Shown here piece by piece: positions 35,301 through 43,221 of a DNA stretch of 64,000 bases. Origin of the DNA: Bacillota bacterium. Its GTDB lineage: Bacteria > Bacillota > Bacilli > Paenibacillales > UBA4045. The notes beneath the pieces were generated by a model that saw only the letters and a program-made list of their open reading frames with translations, did not search any database and was not told the origin of the DNA. Position 1 is the stretch's first letter, and each line of letters opens with the position of its first letter. The translations under genes and the position numbers were made by a program. The stretch covers positions 62,001 to 126,000 of the forward strand of contig JAEZQY010000036.1 of NCBI GenBank assembly GCA_023441055.1, read 5' to 3'.

Positions 35301-35356
35301 TGTTCCGTTCATGATAATCGCTGATGTTCCATTCATGCCTGGGTGTTCCGTTGATG
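35301..35356 (-). promoter_or_regulatory. Three 13-bp direct repeats, probable AraC-type activator sites
   Basis: On the plus strand TGTTCCGTTCATG (35301), TGTTCCATTCATG (35325) and TGTTCCGTTGATG (35344) differ at single positions. They lie 20 bases upstream of the -35 box of the saccharide operon and between it and the AraC sensor-regulator gene. Confidence 0.65.
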
Positions 35357-35367
35357 ATTCCAGCAAT

Positions 35368-35392
35368 AAAAAAACAGCTGAAGCAAGCTTGC
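35368..35392 (-). terminator. Probable terminator of the AraC sensor gene
   Basis: Imperfect hairpin (AGCT...AGCT core) followed on the minus strand by a run of seven T. It ends the 35439-37724 transcript before the repeats. Confidence 0.55.
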
Positions 35393-35438
35393 CCCAACCG
35401 TTATTGTCAACGAATATATCCGGTTAAGAGATTGTAAC

Positions 35439-37724
35439 TTATTCGCTGATCTCGTTCCCTTTCTTATACAGCTTCCGATACTCCCCTGGTGTTATCCCTT
35501 CCAGCTTGCGAAATTTCTCTATGTATTTGGACACACCGATATAACCAACTCGTCCTACGATATCCTTCACGGTCCAATCCGTTTCGATGAGCAATCGTTT
35601 CGCTTCGTCCAGTCGAAGCTGTTGTACATAATCGGTGAAGGTCATGCCGGTTTGTTCCTTAATAAATCGACTAAGATACGAGGAAGATAGTCGAAAGTGA
35701 GTGGCAAGCTGTTCCAAGGAAAAATCAGCGGAATGAAAACGCATCTGGATCAATGCGATCACTTCATCTCGCAAGCGACTGTTACTGCTTTCCCGCGTAT
35801 GGTTGACATGCTTGCATATGTCTTCGACAAGCTCACGAAGACGGAGCTCCAATTCGTTCAGGGAGTTAAAATCGGTTACGGTCCGAATTTTATCGAAGCT
35901 GTCCACTAAGTTCATCTCTCTCATCGTCTTAAACACCACGTTGACCAGTTCCGAGCATATAAGCCGAAGAATAAGTAATGATTGTTCTCTCGCTGCAATA
36001 CTTCGCATAATGTTGCTCAGCGTCTCTGACGCAACGGCTGCATCTCCCTGCTTCATACTCTGTACGAAACGAATTTGCTCCTCGGCCGGATACCACATGT
36101 CGTCAGTATTCCGAGCATTGATCTCGTCGAACAACAGGATGCTGCCGCTTCCTTCGCGAATGCGATATTCGAGTGCACCGGATGCTTCAATGAATGAGCG
36201 ATTAACAGACTGCAGCTGTCGATACGCTTGTCCTACAGCGACAGTAAGCAGCATCCCAGCACGACTCGCTGCGCGCTGCTGCATTTCCTTAGCAATATGA
36301 AACTGAACGACTTTCAGCACGTCAAACTCCAATTCAACGGCTGCGATCATGACGAGCTGTTTCTCCCAATCCAGCCTAGCTCCATAGGCTTCTCCGCCAT
36401 GGAATACAACATGTCTGAGCGTCCCGACGATGTCCTCCTTCTGCTCCGCTGAGAGCAGTCCTCGCGGACCATTCTCCAGATCTATGATCAATACAAAATA
36501 ACAGCTCCCATTCAGCTGTACATCGTATTTATGTATGGCGGCCTTCAGTTCTTCTTCAGCTAGCTTGCCTTGAAGTACATCTAATAGAAATCGTTCACGC
36601 ACAATTTCCTTCTGCAGGTCCACAATTTCAGTAAGCTCAAGCTTACTTTGATATGTCTGACTTAGCGCATGGCCGATATAATCAAGCTCATTCCGCCCAT
36701 TTTCTACTTTGGCGCTTGGCGCAATGTTCAGTGCATTTTGAAACAGCTTACCGATTGGTCTATACTGCCGTCGTGAAATGAAGAGCGACCCAATGATACC
36801 CACACATATTAAACCAGTGAGCAGGATAATAACGATTAACTTCATATCAATAACACGTGAAAGAAACTGATCTCTAGGCATAAAAGTAACATAGGACCAG
36901 CCTGATTGTTCCGAATGGACAGAGACGAATGAATAGGTGATACCGCCCCATTCTATCTCTTGGATGCTCGGGCTCCAATCCATCGGTTGTATGTTTGCGA
37001 GTATCGAATCAGGTACCGCCTGTATATTCGTTCGGCGGGCCATCACCTGCTGATGATCATCAAGCACGAAGATGCCTCCTTCTAGATCTCCGAGCAGGTT
37101 CTCAATTTTCTCGGTCAAGCTTTTTCCGTTCAACAGTAAGACGAGCTTGCCATAATGCAAGTAAGTCCCCCGCGGAATAGGAGAAACATACGCAATCAGA
37201 TCGGCATTATTCCCTTTCTCTGAACGCACTCTGCTATTAATTGCTTTAATAAATTCCGACCTCGTGTGAACGCCGGACTCTCTGAACCATTGTGCGATAC
37301 CTCGATCGGCGAAGCGGTAAAATTCATTCTCTAATGTATCCAGCCCTATAGTACCAAGAGCAGAATACACCTGTTCATCCCCATTGTAATAGAGCAGAAT
37401 ATCCTCCAGATGAGGATTGTAAGATCGATAGCGTGCAAGCTCCCGAACAGTTTCCAGCTGTGTATAGCCGCTGCGGCGCACCATATACGGCGTCAGCTCC
37501 GAATCCATCGATAGCTGTGTGGATAGCTCATTCATCTCTTGCATCAGACGGTCCATCTCATCGCGAACGAGCTCCATCTGTCGTATATTCGTTTGTTCAA
37601 TCTCGTGCTGCAGGCTGATTACCGCATTATAGTAAACCAATCCACCTAGGATGAGAAAAGGGATTGCAAACACTAAGAAATAGGAAATCCAAATTTTTTG
37701 CTTCAAGTTGAACGTTATACTCAT
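35439..37724 (-). CDS. Membrane-anchored AraC family sensor-regulator
   Basis: 761 residues. Two membrane helices (about 14-34 and 290-312) flank an extracellular sensory region; a cytoplasmic linker follows. The C-terminal ~100 residues contain both AraC motifs (FSLEQLATHFRLSSSYLSRFI and TVKDIVGRVGYIGVSKYIEKF, in part). This layout is common in Paenibacillus beside LplABC-type transporters and lets the protein sense an outside saccharide and switch on the adjacent operon. No histidine kinase gene is nearby, so it may work alone. Confidence 0.92.
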   Translation of the reverse strand: MSITFNLKQKIWISYFLVFAIPFLILGGLVYYNAVISLQHEIEQTNIRQMELVRDEMDRLMQEMNELSTQLSMDSELTPYMVRRSGYTQLETVRELARYRSYNPHLEDILLYYNGDEQVYSALGTIGLDTLENEFYRFADRGIAQWFRESGVHTRSEFIKAINSRVRSEKGNNADLIAYVSPIPRGTYLHYGKLVLLLNGKSLTEKIENLLGDLEGGIFVLDDHQQVMARRTNIQAVPDSILANIQPMDWSPSIQEIEWGGITYSFVSVHSEQSGWSYVTFMPRDQFLSRVIDMKLIVIILLTGLICVGIIGSLFISRRQYRPIGKLFQNALNIAPSAKVENGRNELDYIGHALSQTYQSKLELTEIVDLQKEIVRERFLLDVLQGKLAEEELKAAIHKYDVQLNGSCYFVLIIDLENGPRGLLSAEQKEDIVGTLRHVVFHGGEAYGARLDWEKQLVMIAAVELEFDVLKVVQFHIAKEMQQRAASRAGMLLTVAVGQAYRQLQSVNRSFIEASGALEYRIREGSGSILLFDEINARNTDDMWYPAEEQIRFVQSMKQGDAAVASETLSNIMRSIAAREQSLLILRLICSELVNVVFKTMREMNLVDSFDKIRTVTDFNSLNELELRLRELVEDICKHVNHTRESSNSRLRDEVIALIQMRFHSADFSLEQLATHFRLSSSYLSRFIKEQTGMTFTDYVQQLRLDEAKRLLIETDWTVKDIVGRVGYIGVSKYIEKFRKLEGITPGEYRKLYKKGNEISE

Positions 37725-37806
37725 TTAGTTTACCGCCTCACGATATGTTCCTAGCTGCTAATGTATTAATTATTCGGCAAGCAAGACAAACTCCCTTTTA
37801 ATTCAC

Positions 37807-37840
37807 ATGAAAAAACTCACCTTCTTATTCAGGTGAGTTT
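37807..37840 (-). terminator. Terminator of the 25-residue peptide gene
   Basis: Ten-base stem (37813-37822 / 37831-37840), loop of eight. On the minus strand the stem runs into TTTTTT. It separates the peptide gene from the AraC sensor gene. Confidence 0.85.
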
Positions 37841-37854
37841 GAAAAGAATGACGT

Positions 37855-37932
37855 TCATTGTTTGTTTACAGGATTACTGAGTCCATTAACACCATTTCGT
37901 CGAGTTCGTTCAACGGTTAATTCTTGGGACAT
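37855..37932 (-). CDS. 25-residue peptide, unknown
   Basis: MSQELTVERTRRNGVNGL followed by SNPVNKQ and TGA. The start codon has a very strong ribosome site (GAGGAGGGGG, spacing four to eight) and the stop is followed within 20 bases by a strong terminator. A possible promoter (TTGATG, 16 bases, TATACA) lies upstream. The peptide is hydrophilic, with no Cys and no signal sequence. I recognise no family. It could be a regulatory peptide, small protein or leader peptide. The expression signals are the main support. Confidence 0.6.
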   Translation of the reverse strand: MSQELTVERTRRNGVNGLSNPVNKQ

Positions 37933-37999
37933 GTTGCCCCCTCCTCATTAATTTAACTACGATAGCTCTTGTATAATGATAGTACGTGCGACATCAAAC

Positions 38000-38438
38000 T
38001 CACTTACCTTCATGTTGGTTTCTGAAAATGTCTGCATACATCGCTCTACGATTTCTTGTGCTGCCAGAAATCATATAACATTCGATTATGCGTGCATATT
38101 GGCTTGATCTTCGCATAACCGGCCCCTCGTCTTGTCTTGGTAATTCATACATCGTACCATGAACATTCATCACACTACGCTCTGTAATGAGTTCTCGAAT
38201 GCCTCGCCCCCCAGCCTGACGGTAAAGGCTGATCAAACTGTGGATTCCCCTTAGCAATCGATAACGTTTGGTAATCAAGAGACGGCTTAGAGAACGTCCT
38301 AAGCTGAAATTCTGCGGATGGATCTACAAGCTTTCTAAGCTTCATGTCTTCACCAATCTCATAGTAGCCAGCCATTTCCGCGATTCCATCCCTTACAATA
38401 TCCGCTGCGAATTGAAATCGCATCTGCTTACGCTCCAT
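38000..38438 (-). pseudogene. Frameshifted fragment of a conserved Paenibacillus-type protein
   Basis: Two frames join near 38200-38260: first ADIVRDGIAEMAGYYEIGED, SAEFQLRTFSKPSLDYQTL, KGNPQFDQPLPS, then GGRGIRELITERSVMNVHGTMYELPR. The R-E-x-x-T-E-R-S-x-M-N-x-H-G-x-x-Y-E-L-P pattern recalls a conserved family often found in polysaccharide loci. Both ends are missing and the frame is broken, so it is non-functional. Family function unknown to me. Confidence 0.55.
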
Positions 38439-38498
38439 TGGCCGAACTACCCCAACTGAGTAAGCCGTTTCGCTTCCTGCAGCAACAATACCGCCTGT

Positions 38499-38666
38499 TT
38501 AATAAATAAGAAAATCCTGTAATAAAATTAAAAAATAACAAATATTTAGTGTAGTATTCCACATAGTCCCCGAATTCAAAGCCTTGCTATAAGCAAGTAT
38601 TGGTATATGAAATATGGATATTACAGCAAATAATAAATAAAATATTTTGTTATCAATTTTGTTCAT
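38499..38666 (-). CDS. Small putative membrane protein (55 residues)
   Basis: Starts MNKIDNKIFYLLFAVISIF and contains two hydrophobic stretches. AAGGA lies ten bases before the ATG. It is downstream of the slipin terminator. Very AT-rich compared with neighbours. No family recognised. Confidence 0.4.
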   Translation of the reverse strand: MNKIDNKIFYLLFAVISIFHIPILAYSKALNSGTMWNTTLNICYFLILLQDFLIY

Positions 38667-38689
38667 TAGTCTTTATTCCTTCTTGTTAG

Positions 38690-38718
38690 TAAAAAACAGA
38701 TGCCAATTTGGCACCTGT
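38690..38718 (-). terminator. Terminator of the rtcB-RNA-slipin operon
   Basis: ACAGGTGC pairs with GCATCTGT (one G-U) around a seven-base loop and is followed on the minus strand by six T. It lies 14 bases after the slipin stop. Confidence 0.85.
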
Positions 38719-38731
38719 TAGTCATTCCTCT

Positions 38732-39838
38732 CTACGCCCGCTTCTCTCCGATCAACGCATCCAATCGCTTCAACAAGTCTCCGCCACCGGTCAGCGAGAT
38801 CGATCCGACCTTCTCACAGATCTTCTCCAAGAACTCCAACTCCTTAAGGCGGTACAGCGTTTGGTTCTCGTCCATCAGCTTTGCCGTATTCAGCAAGCTG
38901 CGTGTGGAGGCAGTCTCCTCTCGGCGTGTAATCAGATTCGCTTGCGCTTTCTTCTCGGCCAAGAGCACGGTGTTCAGGATCTCCTTCATATCACCAGGCA
39001 GGATGACGTCCTTCACTCCGGCACTAATGAATTGCACGCCGAATTCTTCGCTCTTCTCGCGCAGCTTAGTCAGTACATAGGCAGCAACCTCTTGCTTGCG
39101 ACGCAGCATCTCGTCGAGTTTAAGGGCACCAACGTATTCACGTAGGACGAGCTGCAGCTCGATGTGCATTTGCTCTTCGAAGTTCCGAATTTGCAGCGAC
39201 CTCATAGGATTCGTGATTTTATATTGGCATACGAAGTTCAGCCGCAGCGTCACTTTATCCTCGGTCATCATTTCTTGACCGAGCAGATCGATTTGTTGCT
39301 GACGCAGATCAATGGTTTTCACCAGAACGGCGATTGGCCCTTTCCAGAAGTAGTACTTTCCAGAAGCCAATTCCCTCTGCAAGATGTGGTTGTAATAGAG
39401 CGCGCCCACCTCGTAGCTTTCGATCTCGTAGGATTGCAAGTAGGCTGTCAATTTAGGCAGTATCGATAGATCGACTTCAGCCGGCAATTCAGGCTGACGA
39501 ATATCGGCATGCACAAAGGTATGCCTCTTCAGCACGTTCCAGAATGCGTATATACCTGGCTTCAACAGCTCTACAAACTGACCATCCTCATAGTGAAGCA
39601 CATATTCATGGTCTTGAACCCGCACGACATCCAGTTCTTGCGCCAGCTCCGAATCCTGCACGAACAACAGCAGGTCCTTTCCCTCCACATGGAACGGTTT
39701 GGTAACACGGTTCACGATAACCGTATTCTGCGACCAAGGCGCAAATCGGTATGTACCAGGCTTCAATACTTTCACATAATCCCCTTTATGAAATAATAAT
39801 CCGCGTTCGTCGGTTTGTATCGTTATTTTAGTAAACAA
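38732..39838 (-). CDS. Slipin family SPFH/band 7 protein
   Basis: About 368 residues. The middle (KTIDLRQQQIDLLGQEMMTEDKVTLRLNF, in part, and LREYVGALKLDEML, ISAGVKDVILPGDMKEILN) is an SPFH domain; the C-terminus is a helical coiled coil with AEKKAQANLITRREETA. A doubled beta-rich N-terminal region (KGDYVKVLKPGTYRF, DGQFVELLKPGIYAF) replaces the usual membrane helix, as in RtcB-associated slipins. SPFH proteins form large ring scaffolds. I start at a TTG at 39836-39838 after GAGGAGGAGAG. It is the last gene of the rtcB operon and its role in RNA repair is unknown. Confidence 0.85.
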   Translation of the reverse strand: MFTKITIQTDERGLLFHKGDYVKVLKPGTYRFAPWSQNTVIVNRVTKPFHVEGKDLLLFVQDSELAQELDVVRVQDHEYVLHYEDGQFVELLKPGIYAFWNVLKRHTFVHADIRQPELPAEVDLSILPKLTAYLQSYEIESYEVGALYYNHILQRELASGKYYFWKGPIAVLVKTIDLRQQQIDLLGQEMMTEDKVTLRLNFVCQYKITNPMRSLQIRNFEEQMHIELQLVLREYVGALKLDEMLRRKQEVAAYVLTKLREKSEEFGVQFISAGVKDVILPGDMKEILNTVLLAEKKAQANLITRREETASTRSLLNTAKLMDENQTLYRLKELEFLEKICEKVGSISLTGGGDLLKRLDALIGEKRA

Positions 39839-40049
39839 ATTTCTCTCCTCCTCTTGATTTACGTTGACGTTAGGCTTGGAGCCCCGCTGCGGTCTTAGCG
39901 GAATCACGCTTAAGAATGAATGTCTCTGAAGCTTAAGTCCTCGTTTATTAACGATAGAATCCGTCTAACTGCAACTTCATTTCTCGTTCCTATTCTGAGT
40001 AATAAGCGTCGGGTTCTCCATTCGGTATCCGCGGATTGCAAAGCCTCCT

Positions 40050-40231
40050 CGCAGTGCACGTAGTTAGCTGCCCGGGACTCCCTCCTAATGTCACTGTGGT
40101 TGTTAGATATCTCGATTAACAGTCGAGCTCTACCAGAATCGCGTCAACGGCGAGCGGGGAATCGAACCCCTTTGGTGGTTCTACCGATCCGTCTGCACAG
40201 GATACTGTGGCACATCGTGTACAGCACTGCG
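40050..40231 (-). ncRNA. tRNA-like structured RNA between rtcB and slipin genes
   Basis: Read on the minus strand. A perfect T-arm (40156-40170: GGGG, loop TTCGATT, CCCC) matches the box B consensus. Then come hairpin TCGC/GCGA with a seven-base loop (acceptor-like, 40139-40153), a TGGTAGAG D-arm-like element (40128-40135), and a perfect tRNA-Asn anticodon arm (40111-40127: five-base stem, loop CTGTTAA, anticodon GTT). This is the circular order T-acceptor-D-anticodon, not a normal tRNA. Enclosing helices: 40180-40183 with 40104-40107, 40196-40200 with 40094-40098, and an eight-base helix 40224-40231 with 40050-40057. Boundaries are estimated from the outer helix. It is probably processed from the rtcB transcript. 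Structure was folded by eye only. Confidence 0.7.
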
Positions 40232-40322
40232 GGATACGAGGATATCCCTGCCTAGTTGCATACGTTCGTATAAGAACCAAGTTATATGATAAAACGTCAT
40301 GTGACGTATACCACCAGAGACT

Positions 40323-41741
40323 TTATACCCCTTTAATGGCGGCCAGCGGTTTGCATCTTGCAATTACATCAGCAAGCTTAGCGCCAACGACACTGTCGAT
40401 GATTTGGTCGACATCTTTATAGGCTTGCGGGCATTCATCCAATATCGACTTCAGCGAGCGGTGGTTCACCAGGATTTCCTCATCCGTCCCGACCTTCATC
40501 GATGCCTCAAACTCGTCGACTGTTACCAGCTCTTTCGTTGCTTTGCGAGAACGCGCCCGACCGGCACCATGGCAGATCGAATAGAAGTTCTTATCGCCTT
40601 CGGTTCTCCCTCGCATGATATACGACGACGTTCCCATAGAACCTGGTATCAGTGCCGGATGCCCTGTTTCCTTATAAGCTGCACGATTGAGGAAGTGTCC
40701 CGGCGGCAATGCTCGTGTTGCCCCCTTACGGTGTACCAGCAACGGTTGATTGCTATGGAATTCCTTGAGCGCATAATTGTGCATAAGGTCATACAAGACA
40801 GGAAGTTCGACTTCAGGTCCGAACACGTCCCGGAACCCTTGTTCTACCCCATACGCGATCATGTGCCGGTTGCTTACCGCAAAGTTTAATGCTGAATACA
40901 TCAGGTTCAGATACGTTTGTCCAACATCGCTGCCTATTGGTGCATAAAGCAAGTTGCGGTCTGGATTCGTTACCCCCCAGCTGAACATCGCTTCACGGAA
41001 AATCTTCGTATAGGCTTGGCCGAGCATCGCTCCCCATGCCCGAGACCCGGAATGGATCATGACGACCACTTGACCGTCGAACAACCCCCATGCAGATGCC
41101 ACTTCCCTCGCCACTTCATCGATTTCAAGATACTGAATTTCTATAAAATGATTACCTCCGCCAAGTGTACCCAGTTGACCGTGTGCATACTTTTGAATAT
41201 TAGCTGGCAGTTGCTCTAGGTACTTGTGATCAAAGCTGAATGTAGACTGCTCCACATGACTCAACCAGCGTGCACTAGGCACATAGTTTTCCGGCAATCC
41301 GTTCAAGCCATGACGCACGACCTCCATAATGTCTATATCTGCGTAGTTCGAATTCGTACGTTCATTCGTAGGAACATACTTTTCTATAGCCTGGATCAGC
41401 TTCCGACGCACGTCTTTGTTTTGGATGTCATTCCTGTGCAGCGGCGTAGTATGCACCCGCATACCGCAGCCAATATCCACACCAACGATCGAGGGAGATA
41501 CGAAGCCGTCATTCATGCTCCACACCGCCGTTGTTCCGATACAAGTACCAATTCCGATATGCGCGTCCGGTGTATAGCTCATATAGTGGTTGCGGGGAAT
41601 CCGCAGGTTATTGTCAGCCATCTCGAAAACCTTCTCTTCGAAGCTTTGTCTCACTTCTGAATTGGCGAACAGATGCAGTGCGCCATGTTCAAGCTCCAAT
41701 TCATAATGGTTGTTGCCGTGGTTCTTCTCAGCCCATTTCAT
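40323..41741 (-). CDS. rtcB: RtcB family RNA ligase
   Basis: About 472 residues. RtcB joins 2',3'-cyclic phosphate or 3'-phosphate RNA ends to 5'-OH ends with GTP and Mn2+. Visible active-site residues: Asp89 and Cys92 in VGVDIGCGMR, Asn197-His198 in GGGNHFIE, His230 in IHSGSR, His321 in LMHNYAL, and His391 in ICHGAGRARSR, the guanylylated histidine. All are present, so the enzyme should be active. Start ATG at 41739-41741 follows GGAGGT by seven bases. It is first in an operon with a tRNA-like RNA and slipin, and diverges from two WYL regulator genes. Confidence 0.95.
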   Translation of the reverse strand: MKWAEKNHGNNHYELELEHGALHLFANSEVRQSFEEKVFEMADNNLRIPRNHYMSYTPDAHIGIGTCIGTTAVWSMNDGFVSPSIVGVDIGCGMRVHTTPLHRNDIQNKDVRRKLIQAIEKYVPTNERTNSNYADIDIMEVVRHGLNGLPENYVPSARWLSHVEQSTFSFDHKYLEQLPANIQKYAHGQLGTLGGGNHFIEIQYLEIDEVAREVASAWGLFDGQVVVMIHSGSRAWGAMLGQAYTKIFREAMFSWGVTNPDRNLLYAPIGSDVGQTYLNLMYSALNFAVSNRHMIAYGVEQGFRDVFGPEVELPVLYDLMHNYALKEFHSNQPLLVHRKGATRALPPGHFLNRAAYKETGHPALIPGSMGTSSYIMRGRTEGDKNFYSICHGAGRARSRKATKELVTVDEFEASMKVGTDEEILVNHRSLKSILDECPQAYKDVDQIIDSVVGAKLADVIARCKPLAAIKGV

Positions 41742-41907
41742 ATCAGGCACCTCCGTCTGTCATCACTTACAAGTTCTATATTCGCTGATCGGAAGGCAAA
41801 CGAACATGGTGAAAGTATTACGACACCAGAATTTTCCCCAATACAGCCCGTATAGGCAATGAATTTGATAGAATGAATAGCAAATGATGAAATTGCGAGG
41901 TTGCATC
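41742..41907. promoter_or_regulatory. Divergent control region between rtcB and WYL genes
   Basis: All rtcB and WYL-gene promoters must lie here. I see only partial -10 elements (for example TAGAAT near 41873-41878) and no convincing -35, which fits activator-dependent expression. No clear palindrome was found. Confidence 0.4.
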
Positions 41908-43221
41908 ATGGCCAAAGAGAGCTTTGATAAAGAAATACAGTTTCTTCGTCTACTTGTACTGACCAGCGGAGCCTATAATCGCCAACAGTTTGCCGAGCGG
42001 CTTGGGATTTCCGTTCATACGTTCGATAAAACCACGCGTAAACTGAAGGAAGTCGTCGAGGCTGTTACCGATCACATTTCCGATACAGAGCGTAAACAAT
42101 TCACAGACAGCTTGCGATTTAGTTACTATGATTCAACCGATCCTATCCTGTTGTTCTTATTCCGGGCTAAATCCATCAAGGAATCCGAGAGCAGCCGGTT
42201 ATCTCTCATTCTCTCAGCAATGAATACCCTACCTCGTACAGCGCTAGAGTTAATGGATATCTGTTACGAACAGCTTGATCCGGAGGCTGCGATGCCTGAC
42301 GAGAAAACGATACGAAGTGATCTGAAATATTTAGAACAAGTTGGTGTAATCACTAGAATACATGGTCCTCGCCCCTATCGATACGTTGTGAATAACAGGC
42401 TGCTCTACGAATTAAACGATGAGGAATTAGCTGAGCTTTATGATTTTGTAGACATTATGGCAAATACACAGGTCCCTTCTGTCATTGGGTACTTGTTGCG
42501 CGACAACCTGAAGAAGCACATCCAATGGAACAAACCAAATGAATCGTATAACGAGCCATTTCTATATAAGTATCATTACTTCACGCGAATTTTAGATGAG
42601 GCTCATCTATTTCAGTTTTTGAAAGCGATCGAAGAAAGGCGTAAGGTCAAATTTCTGTACTTTACACCTAAGGCGCAGAAGGCCTATTCCTCCCAGAATA
42701 CGAATCCAGTGTTTGCTAAAGAAATGGAAGGAAAAAGAGTCCTAACGCTACCGTTAAAAGTTGTATATGACCATCAATATGGCCGCTGGTATTTACTGGG
42801 GACAGAATCGAGGCATGGTATCCGAAAGTATCGGATCGAGGGAATTACGCAAGTCGAAGATGGTGATCCCGTTTCCGAAGAACAATTTTTACGCAATTCT
42901 GAACAAATAGATCAGGCCATCGAACAAAGCTGGCTTATTGATACGGGAGAACCGGTCAAGGTTCGGGTCCGTTTCTTTAATCCAGGTCCAGGTGTCCCTA
43001 ACTTTGTGAAGGAACGTGTCAGGCTGCAAGGCCAGTGGGGAACCATTGTCGAAGAAGATGAGGACTCATTCATTTACGAGATTGTAGTGAATGGTACAAC
43101 CGAGATTCGACCTTGGGTTCGAAGCTTCGGCTCCAGCTGCGAGGTGTTAGAACCATTGGAATTTAGGAGAGCGATGATCGCGGAGTGGAAGGGGATTTTA
43201 ACGTACTATGAATCTGTTTGA
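41908..43221 (+). CDS. WYL-domain transcriptional regulator with HTH
   Basis: About 437 residues. N-terminal winged-helix region (FLRLLVLTSGAYNRQQFAERL, in part, then ISVHTFDKTTRKLKEV), a second HTH-like segment near DEKTIRSDLKYLEQVG, a WYL domain (RRKVKFLYFTP, GRWYLLGTESRHGIRKYRIEGI) and a WCX C-terminus. WYL domains bind nucleic acids or nucleotides and regulate DNA-damage and defence genes. Start ATG at 41908 follows GCGAGG by seven bases; in-frame ATGs at 41884 and 41887 are alternatives. It likely controls the divergent rtcB operon. Confidence 0.88.
   Translation: MAKESFDKEIQFLRLLVLTSGAYNRQQFAERLGISVHTFDKTTRKLKEVVEAVTDHISDTERKQFTDSLRFSYYDSTDPILLFLFRAKSIKESESSRLSLILSAMNTLPRTALELMDICYEQLDPEAAMPDEKTIRSDLKYLEQVGVITRIHGPRPYRYVVNNRLLYELNDEELAELYDFVDIMANTQVPSVIGYLLRDNLKKHIQWNKPNESYNEPFLYKYHYFTRILDEAHLFQFLKAIEERRKVKFLYFTPKAQKAYSSQNTNPVFAKEMEGKRVLTLPLKVVYDHQYGRWYLLGTESRHGIRKYRIEGITQVEDGDPVSEEQFLRNSEQIDQAIEQSWLIDTGEPVKVRVRFFNPGPGVPNFVKERVRLQGQWGTIVEEDEDSFIYEIVVNGTTEIRPWVRSFGSSCEVLEPLEFRRAMIAEWKGILTYYESV

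Noticed and set aside
37813..37840. A riboswitch or CRISPR-like repeat
   Set aside because: It is a single hairpin with a T-run directly after a small ORF; no repetition was seen here or elsewhere in the window.
39900..39990. Ten-codon ORF (MKLQLDGFYR) between the RNA and slipin gene
   Set aside because: Too short, with only a weak ribosome site, and no evidence of coding constraint.
40104..40190. A normal tRNA-Asn gene on the minus strand
   Set aside because: The T-arm comes before the D-like and anticodon arms, no 7-bp acceptor stem with CCA end can be built, and the D-arm is too short. It is tRNA-like, not a tRNA.
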